A stretch of DNA of 64,000 nt from Prosopocoilus inquinatus (taxonomy: Eukaryota; Arthropoda; Insecta; Coleoptera; Lucanidae). Every line of letters begins with the position of its first letter. The stretch's first letter is position 1. The stretch spans positions 12,916,501 to 12,980,500 of the forward strand of contig CM069877.1 in the NCBI GenBank assembly GCA_036172665.1, written 5' to 3'. A program made the translations under genes and the position numbers. The notes under the pieces are model-generated. The model was given only the letters and a program-made list of their open reading frames with translations, did no database searches and had not been told where the DNA came from. Positions 57,235 through 64,000 of this stretch are shown piece after piece.

Positions 57235-59117
57235 TTTTTTTTTTTTTTTAAGATATGATTCTACTGTTCTAACTTTGTTTGACATAAAAACTATAGAACC
57301 AACGTGTATTATAATGATTATAGGGTTATGAAGGATACATCATGAGAATAACAATTAGTATTCATGTCTCAAAAACTGAAAAATCAAATCCTCTTTGTTT
57401 CTTCTTTGTCTCTCCTGGAGTTTTCACAAACTTAGATGAGTGTGTCTTTAATGATTCGGCATTAGAATGATATGATAGGCAAGAATCATCTGAGTCATCT
57501 TCATATTTGGGTGGTGCTCTTGATGATCCTGGTCTTCCACGTCTACTTGGTTGTCCTCTTCTTGAACTTCCTATGTTAGATGAACCACTTTGATCTTTAA
57601 AACTTCTTGCCCATTTCTTAATAACCGATAAAATGGCCTCAGTTTCAGACTGTGATAGAGATTCCTTCCATGGAAGGTTAGCCATTTGCGAAAATAATGA
57701 ACGAGATATATTATCTCTAGTGATACTCTTATGAATAATGTTTACAGATATTGCATCTTTACGGAACGCAAATATCAAAATGTTGATCAAGTGTGCCTCT
57801 AAAAAATCAGGTTGAGGGGTTATGTTCCTGTAAACCTGTTTAAGAAATAGTATAATAGCAACCTCCAGTTTGGATTTGGGTGTGAGAATTTTTGTCAATA
57901 TTGATGGATCATATTCTTGAATCGTGGTTTTCAGAGACTCTTGTTCAGGCTCCTCCTCATGATATTCATCACCTCCACAGACCTGAGCATCATCATACAT
58001 ATCATCAGATCTTTTATCTTGATGTCTGGACTCCTCTTCAGCTGCCTTAGAGATGATGATAGACAGTGCTTCTTGAACACCATTTATAGAATCCTTCATC
58101 TTTCTAAGTCTGATCTCATTTGTTTCCAATGCAGCCGTAGTTTTATTCATCATTGATCCTAAATTAAGGGTCTCTGTAGATAGATCAGTAATACATTTGG
58201 CAGTATTCACAAGAACATCATTCATTACCTTATGATCATTACTTAATAGTTTAATCTGTTTATGGATCTGTGAAAACTCGTCGGTAATATGTCTATTTGT
58301 TTGATCCAATGCACCCATCAGGATCATCATACGTGCTTCAATAACTCTCATGTCTGGATCCTTTGTAAATGGATGATACAACAATGATGCATTATCAGAA
58401 AAACGATGAGCAATGGCAGCTGAATCGAGGTCTAATATATCTGATTCCATTTCTTGAGCTGGAGTTTTTCCAGTTGGTGAGTGAGATCTTGCCTCTTGTG
58501 TTTGCTCGGATAATATCTCAATGTCCAGATTCTCGCTACTAGAACTATTTTCATCCTCATCTCGTTTAATGATAATCTTTTGGCTTTTTGGATGGGATTT
58601 AACAATAGCTTGGGATGAGTCATACTGAGATACAGAAATATCTTCAGATGCCTCCGATGGTCCTTGCTTGAACATAGTTGCAGGATCAATGGTGCAAACA
58701 CATTCCACTTCTACATCTTTGTTGCATCTTTTACATACCTTGGTATTATACCGCGGTGATAGTCTTGATTTGGTAGATGTGAAATCTATTATGGTAGGTA
58801 TGTGGATTGACATTGCTTTATTCACAGAAGGATCAAGTAGATTTATGGATGTTGTTTCTGGTAATCCTTCTGCAGGATCAGCTGGAGCAGATGGTAAGAT
58901 ATTAATCATCTGGTCTCTCTGAGAATCCAGAGTGTCCGGATCATTAATAACAGATTGAGCAGAGGATTCCAAGTTCTCACCTCCGTCTATATTCATTGGT
59001 GGATTAATAGGAAGAATATTCAAATTTTGCCTAAGAGTACTTAATGCTTGTGACCCTGTTAAACCCAAACGTAAACATGTGAAAGTATTTGAATCCTCTT
59101 TTTCCACATCTACCTCA
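57235..59117 (-). mobile_element. Retrocopy of a putative RNA-virus mRNA (endogenous viral element)
   Basis: Read on the minus strand: an intronless open frame, about 110 bases of 3' UTR ending ATCATATCTT, then 15 A residues (plus-strand T-run 57235-57249). The tract ends exactly inside a repeat unit at CACCATCTATC. On the other side, repeat sequence resumes at about 59118-59135 (GAATTAAAAAGAAATAG), the expected continuation of the interrupted unit. A possible imperfect target duplication is CCATCTATC (57226-57234) against ACATCTACC (59106-59114). Poly(A) and 5' truncation are hallmarks of LINE-mediated retroposition. The viral source is inferred from the protein, not from any match. Confidence 0.65.
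57362..59107 (-). CDS. Intact ORF resembling a mononegavirus phosphoprotein
   Basis: 581 codons without a stop. The frame is also open for nine codons upstream to a TAA, but the position taken as start is GTG and the first in-frame ATG is codon 38 (58994-58996), so the true N-terminus is probably missing. Residues 1-250 are acidic and Ser-rich, including EDENSSSSENLD (184-195), which looks like a casein kinase II site cluster. Cysteines at 125, 128, 136 and 138 (CKRC...CVC) could bind metal. Residues 255-360 form a long predicted coiled coil. Residues 390-505 are helical, and the tail (512-530) is Arg/Gly/Ser-rich. Disordered acidic region, oligomerisation coil and C-terminal helical domain is the usual layout of phosphoproteins of negative-strand RNA viruses. 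No sequence-level match can be claimed; a lineage-specific host retrogene is the alternative. Confidence 0.5.
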   Translation of the reverse strand: MEKEDSNTFTCLRLGLTGSQALSTLRQNLNILPINPPMNIDGGENLESSAQSVINDPDTLDSQRDQMINILPSAPADPAEGLPETTSINLLDPSVNKAMSIHIPTIIDFTSTKSRLSPRYNTKVCKRCNKDVEVECVCTIDPATMFKQGPSEASEDISVSQYDSSQAIVKSHPKSQKIIIKRDEDENSSSSENLDIEILSEQTQEARSHSPTGKTPAQEMESDILDLDSAAIAHRFSDNASLLYHPFTKDPDMRVIEARMMILMGALDQTNRHITDEFSQIHKQIKLLSNDHKVMNDVLVNTAKCITDLSTETLNLGSMMNKTTAALETNEIRLRKMKDSINGVQEALSIIISKAAEEESRHQDKRSDDMYDDAQVCGGDEYHEEEPEQESLKTTIQEYDPSILTKILTPKSKLEVAIILFLKQVYRNITPQPDFLEAHLINILIFAFRKDAISVNIIHKSITRDNISRSLFSQMANLPWKESLSQSETEAILSVIKKWARSFKDQSGSSNIGSSRRGQPSRRGRPGSSRAPPKYEDDSDDSCLSYHSNAESLKTHSSKFVKTPGETKKKQRGFDFSVFET

Positions 59118-61233
59118 TCAACTTGTGTATTGAATTAAAAAGAAATAGAAACATTAATAACTTACATAATTTCAGTATCTATAGAATTTGTTTTAATAAT
59201 AGAAATTTTATTTTGTTCCTTTTTTATCCCGTGTACATTTTATTGTGTTATTTTGTTTTATACATTTTTAAAACTAATCGAGCTTTGCATCCGTATAATA
59301 CTGACATTAAGAATGTTGGTGGCTCGATCTATCAAGTTTCTTTCAAATTAAGAAAAATAAGTGAAAGAAGAACGTCGGTGGCGCCTTCTATCAAATTTCT
59401 TTCGAAGCTTTTGTTTTTTTAAATTTATTCTTTTTTTTTAATTGCACCTGAATTTTTATTTCAATTTTTATTTTATTTTTTTCAGAGTTACGTTAAATTA
59501 CGTCCCGCGTTCGGAAAATAATCAAAAATAAAATTAGAACATTTTTAATGAAATGATGTAGGTGGCGCCATCTATCAAATTTCTTTGGGATTAAAATAAA
59601 TCGACCGCTAAATTCGAGAGGCTTTTATTTCATTTTGTTTGACTATTTTATTTCATTTTTTTTGGAGTATTGTTAAACAGATCGAATGTTGCTTCCGAAA
59701 ATTATCGAAACAACAACGTCGCGTCGATGGCTCCATCTACCAAATTTTTTTCCGAATTAAAGAAAAATAAAGCGAAAGGTCAATTAGATTTTATTTTAAA
59801 ATTCAGCTAAATTTAATTTTTCAATTAGAAAGAAGAATGTCGCCGCGTCGGTGGTGCCATCTATTAAATTTTTTTCGTATTGATAAAAATTAAAGCGCTA
59901 AATTCAAAGTAGTTTAGAACACCTTTATTTCTGTTATTGGAGTTTTGATTTGATTTTCTTTTTTATAAAAAAATATTTTTAATCTTTATTTTCATAGCAC
60001 AAATATCTTTGTCATTGTTAATTCTTTCAAGCCCAGCCGCCTACCAGACCATTTAAAAAAATCAGTTTCTGGTTTTTTCTAGCACTTTTGGACCTTGTTA
60101 TTTTGAGAAACGTTTTATTTGTGTGCCATTCCTCGGTTTTTTAATTTTTTTGTGTCCTTTTATGTAGGTCAATTCTTTTCTCACTCGAGCCTTGCATGCA
60201 GAAAATATTCAAAACAACATTAACATTTAAATTGGAGTTTCGATTTGATTTTTTTCAATTGATTCAGTTTTTTTTAATTTAATTTAATTTAATTTTTTTC
60301 ATTTTTTCTCAGAGTAACGTTAAATTACGTCCTGCATTCGGAAAATAATCAAAAACAAAATTTGAACATTTTTAATTAAATAACTTAGGTGGAGTCGTCT
60401 ACTCAAATTTCTTTTAGATTAGAAATAAATCGACGCGCTAAATTTGAGATAATTTAGATCTTCATTTCATTCGGTTTGATTTTTTTAATTTCATTTTCTT
60501 TTGGAGTATTGTTTAAATGATCGAATGTTGCGTCCGAAAAATTGTCGAAATAACAACGTCGCGTCGGTGACTCCATCAATCATATTCCTTTTGAATTAAA
60601 AAAAAAAAAACAAAGTGTAAAGTTCAATAATTAGGTTTTTTTTTAAATTCAGGTAAATTTTATTATTTTTCAATTTTTTTTAGCATAAACTAATTTTGCC
60701 TCCGAAAAATGCTTAAAAATAAAATTTAGAGTGAAAAAAAAAAACGTTGGTAGCGACATCTATTAAGTTTCTTTCGAATTAAAAAGAAATTCGAGCATCA
60801 AATTCAAGACAATTTTTTTAATAATTGAATTTGTTTCCAACGTACATTTTTTCGGAGTTATGTTAAAACTAATCGAGTTTTGCATCGGTATAATACTGAC
60901 ATAAGAACGACATAAAAATGTCGGTGGCGCAATCTATCAAATTTCTTTTAAATAGATTGGGAAAGTGGGCCGTCGTAAAACTGGCGCGAAATTTGAAACA
61001 GAGTCTATTGGATTACATTTGTTGGATTAAATACTCGGTACACAGAAAAATGTGAAAACTTATACTAAAATTTATAATGAAAAATTATTTCTATTCTGTT
61101 TATTTTAAGTAATTAGTTAATTTATTTGTTATTAAAAAAGTGTACGAAACGGTTGTCTCAGCTAAGAACAGCTGCACGTCGGCAAACATAACCAAACAAA
61201 AATAAGAATAATTGGGTGAAAGACATTCAAATT

Positions 61234-61610
61234 AGTTGTCTTTTATTTGCAACGCAGATTAGTTCAGGTCAGTTCAGTTTAACCCAAAGTGAACTGATCT
61301 TAAGTGATCGATTTAATAGTGAATAAAACATGCGAGATGCGATTGCTGCATTTTAATCTTCAGATTAAGATGTTATTTTTGCATCACTTTACGGCGAGTT
61401 AAGCAAAAACAAAAGGTTCTTTGGACGAGTAATGTAATTTGACAAACAGTTGAAATAACATAACCTCTACAAGTGAACCAACTGAGTGGTAGCGGGAAGT
61501 GTTTTGGATCACTTTGGGTTAGATCATGTAGCCAAATAAAACAGACAAATTTTTGAATTAGTGATACAGAGGAAAAGTGAACTGATCTGACGTGCAAATA
61601 AAAGACAACT
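61234..61610. mobile_element. AGTTGTCTTTTATTTGCA MITE
   Basis: Perfect 18-bp inverted ends (61234-61251, 61593-61610) flanked by ATT on both sides. The interior carries paired GTGAACTGATC motifs. It is inserted in the GGCGCCATCTAT array. Confidence 0.8.
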
Positions 61611-62390
61611 ATTATTAGACAAAGACAGTAACGACTCAGTTCTACCTTCTGTGACGTTTACTAAGTTCTGCACGTCGTCAAACAACCTACTTTCCTAGTC
61701 TATAAATAAAAATGAGAAAAAGAAGAACGTCGGTGGCGCCATCTATCAAATTTCTTTCGAAATAAAAAAAGAAATTGAAACGCTAATTTTATTGAAGTTT
61801 CGAATTGATTATTGTCTTTTAATTTCGCCTAAATTTCATTTATACATTTATTTTTTCTGATTGTTGTTAAACTAATTGAGTTTTGCGTCCGGAAAATGCT
61901 CAGAAAGTGAAATAAGAACGTCGGCGGTGCCGACTGTCAAATATCTTTCGAATTAAAAAAAAAAAATTGAAACGCAAAATTCAAGGTTACAACAAAAAAA
62001 ACTTCAGTAAATTGTAGTTTCGATTTTGATTTCTCTTTCTTATTTAATTCCACGTAAACATCGGAATTTGACGTTTTTAAATCTCATGTAAATTTAATCG
62101 TTTTTCCAATTGATAAAATTCAGACTGAAATACGAACGTCGGCGACGCCATCTATCAAATTTCTTTCGACTAAAAAATTGACGCGCCAAATTCAAAACAA
62201 TTTATTCAATTTCGAATTGATTTTCTTTTTAAATTCCACGTATAGATCGATTTGCTTTTTTTCACATAGATTTAATTTTATTCCCCCGATTGTTGGTAAA
62301 CGAATAGAATTTTGCATCCGGAAACTACTCGAGGGTAAAATCAAGAGCGAAATAAGAACGTCGGTGGGCGGTGGCGCCATCTATTGACTT

Positions 62391-63131
62391 CCTTTGCTTC
62401 CTCGCCCCCTTTCTTACGGTTACACTTTTTTTGGCAACTGTAGTCCTCTTTTGCTTACTTTACTTTTAAAAGCAAGAAGTAACAGTAAATTGTGGACGGG
62501 CGATATTCTTTGCACAGTACTGTAAAGGTCTATTATTATAGGTTTTTTTTAAAGAGCAAAAAGCGTTTATTGTTTCCTTAAATTAAAAAAAAAAAAACAA
62601 TATGCAATTGAAGCGAACCGCCGCTTGTATAACATTTATTGTGACTGTGAGAAATAAATAATTTTTCTTTTCTTCTTTTTAGCTAGCAGTTATTTGATCT
62701 TATGTCTGGGTCTAACGAATATAATTTTTTTTTTTCTTTACGTACGCATAATTCATATTAACGTATATGAAACACTGCTAACGTAAATGGTACGTGCAGT
62801 AAGCACTGATGAATGTTTAGGGTCTATCGAACCCCCCCGCCTGTTTCCTGTGCCTAGAGCTTTTTTACACGTCTAGTTTGTAAGTTGAAATTTCTGTATC
62901 TGTACTTTATTATTATGCTTTAATTTTTAGAGATAATAAGAGAGAGAGAGAGAGGTTCTTTTATTTGTTGTTTTGGTCGCAGTAGAAAATTCGATCGATG
63001 TATGTACTAATTAATAATAACGATAACGTTGTGTCAAGCACGGTGTAAATTAATTTTATCCACTTTGTTATTCTTGTTTTATAGAGAAAGTTTTATTATT
63101 CCTTTTTGTTTTTGTGATACTTTGTTTTTTA
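62391..63131. other. AT-rich sequence beyond the array
   Basis: No gene recognised. It contains a short (AG)n microsatellite at about 62938-62955. Confidence 0.4.
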
Positions 63132-63256
63132 TTTCGGAGGAGTGCTTTCAAATTTTCGCGCTAAAAACGAGCTTTGTCATTGGTACATGGCCGGAATTGA
63201 CCAATGACAAAGCTCGTTTTTAGCGCCAAAATTTCAAAGCACTCTTCCTCCGAATT
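63132..63256. repeat. Hairpin element GAGCTTTGTCATTGGT, copy 2
   Basis: Long near-perfect hairpin: arms run from ATTTCGGAGGA and GTGCTTT through AAAACGAGCTTTGTCATTGG to the complement ending CCTCCGAAT, with a loop of about 17 bases. More complete than the copy at 34816. Confidence 0.82.
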
Positions 63257-63488
63257 AAAAAAAAAAAAAAAAAACAGAGTATGAGTGGTACGGCGACGTA
63301 TGTACATCACTTGAATTAGATTTTTTTTTGTTTTAATCGCGCAGCATCTTTTTATGATCATTTAACTGCCATGTCGTAGAATATGTAACTAGGTTTTTCC
63401 ATTTTATAACTTTTCCTTCGATCGCTGTAAGGTGATAAAACATACTATGAAATAAATGCATTGTCACCTGTCATCATTATCATCATAA

Positions 63489-63706
63489 GGCGGTTTCCAT
63501 TTGCTACAAATCTCACCTCAGATCACAAACGTCATTTCCGCTGGCGTGAATAAGTAAGTTTGAACGAGTTTTTTGACCTGTCAACCAATGGGAGTGCTCG
63601 GGTGGCAAGGTGGGAGGTTGAAATTCCAGTTCAAACTCACTTACTTGTTCTTGCCTAGCGGAAATGACGCTTATTTCATCTGAGGTGAGATTTGTGGCGG
63701 AAGGAA
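63489..63706. mobile_element. Palindromic MITE inserted in an ATC microsatellite
   Basis: Inverted ends around CACAAATCTCACCTCAGAT, and inner arms AAGTAAGTTTGAAC / GTTCAAACTCACTTAC. It is flanked by TTATCATCATA at left and right, so it appears to sit within an (ATC)n tract. Confidence 0.75.
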
Positions 63707-64000
63707 CGCAACTATTATCATCATAGTCATCATCATCATCATCGTTAATTAATATGTATTTGTTTATAATAATGATCTCGCTTTAACTCCAGGGCTATTT
63801 TCTTTTTTTAAAGTTAATATACTTAAACGTTACTAAATTTTATATGTTAAATGTTTATTCTGTGCTAATATTACATGTTCATTGAACCTAATATTTCCCC
63901 CCCGAAACTATTTCTTTTTGTTTAGTGTGCTTAATAAATTTGGAAAGATGTCACCGTAGCATTAGCAGCAGCAACAGCACGTAACCAAACCAAACATATC
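63707..64000. other. Right edge of the window
   Basis: ATC microsatellite, then AT-rich sequence ending with CAGCAGCAACAGCA. No gene seen. Confidence 0.4.

Larger units (their letters stand above)
55800..62390. repeat. Degenerate tandem array around GGCGCCATCTATCAAATTT
   Basis: About 20 occurrences of GTCGGTGGCGCCATCTATCAA or variants, from 55822 to 62372, mostly 150-330 bp apart. Consensus pieces in order: CGCCATCTATCAAATTTCTT, CGAATTAAA, AAATTCGAGATAATTTAG, TTCGATTTGATTTTTT, GTTAAACTAAT, GCGTCCGGAAAAT. At 56602-57217 two unit types alternate with a ~308-bp period. The array is interrupted by the retrocopy at 57235-59117 and by a MITE at 61234-61610. Confidence 0.88.

Noticed and set aside
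57917..58922. Plus-strand frames opposite the viral-like ORF
   Set aside because: Shorter antisense shadows; the minus-strand frame is far longer and has the 3' UTR and poly(A).
1..64000. tRNA, rRNA or other structured RNA genes
   Set aside because: None recognised by eye; hairpins found belong to MITEs. A covariance-model scan would settle this.

Overview
This window is nuclear DNA from an AT-rich animal genome, almost certainly an insect. It has short GT-AG introns, conserved animal single-copy genes, very many small inverted-repeat transposons, and repeats built around the motif GGCGCCATCTAT. I cannot name the species; a beetle or a similar holometabolous insect is only a guess.

Five conserved genes could be assembled exon by exon, each with all splice junctions in frame. 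Orc1 (+, 912-11107, 9 exons, 910 aa) is the AAA+ origin-recognition subunit and has a palindromic E2F site just upstream. The serine/threonine phosphatase PP5 (-, 15285-17751, 10 exons, 491 aa) converges on it. GNPAT/DHAPAT (-, 24374-36920, 11 exons, 684 aa) makes the first ether-lipid intermediate in peroxisomes. OGG1 (+, 39230-40434, 5 exons, 325 aa) is the 8-oxoguanine glycosylase and lies head to head with GNPAT. An RFX5/RFX7-type transcription factor (+, 46133-54092, 6 exons, 1058 aa) follows it. The five act separately (replication, signalling, lipid synthesis, DNA repair, transcription) and do not form an operon or pathway cluster.

The rest is repeats. The Orc1 introns hold a foldback element, a 1.3 kb putative solo LTR nested in a second foldback copy, nested MITEs and a 98-bp minisatellite. 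Between Orc1 and PP5 is a 101-bp satellite arranged in 504-bp higher-order units. The 6.6 kb between PP5 and GNPAT and the 8.3 kb GNPAT intron hold nested MITEs, a second solo LTR and degenerate tandem repeats. The OGG1-RFX interval carries two hAT-type MITEs with perfect 8-bp target duplications. The largest RFX intron has a ~323-bp tandem repeat.

The most unusual object is at 57235-59117 on the minus strand. It is an intronless open frame of about 580 codons followed by a 3' UTR and a 15-base poly(A) tract, inserted inside a ~6.5 kb degenerate tandem array. Its protein has an acidic serine-rich N-terminal half, a small cysteine cluster, a long coiled coil, a helical C-terminal domain and a basic tail. 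This resembles a phosphoprotein of a negative-strand RNA virus. I read it as a 5'-truncated, LINE-mobilised retrocopy of a viral mRNA, i.e. a recent non-retroviral endogenous viral element. The family assignment is inference from architecture.
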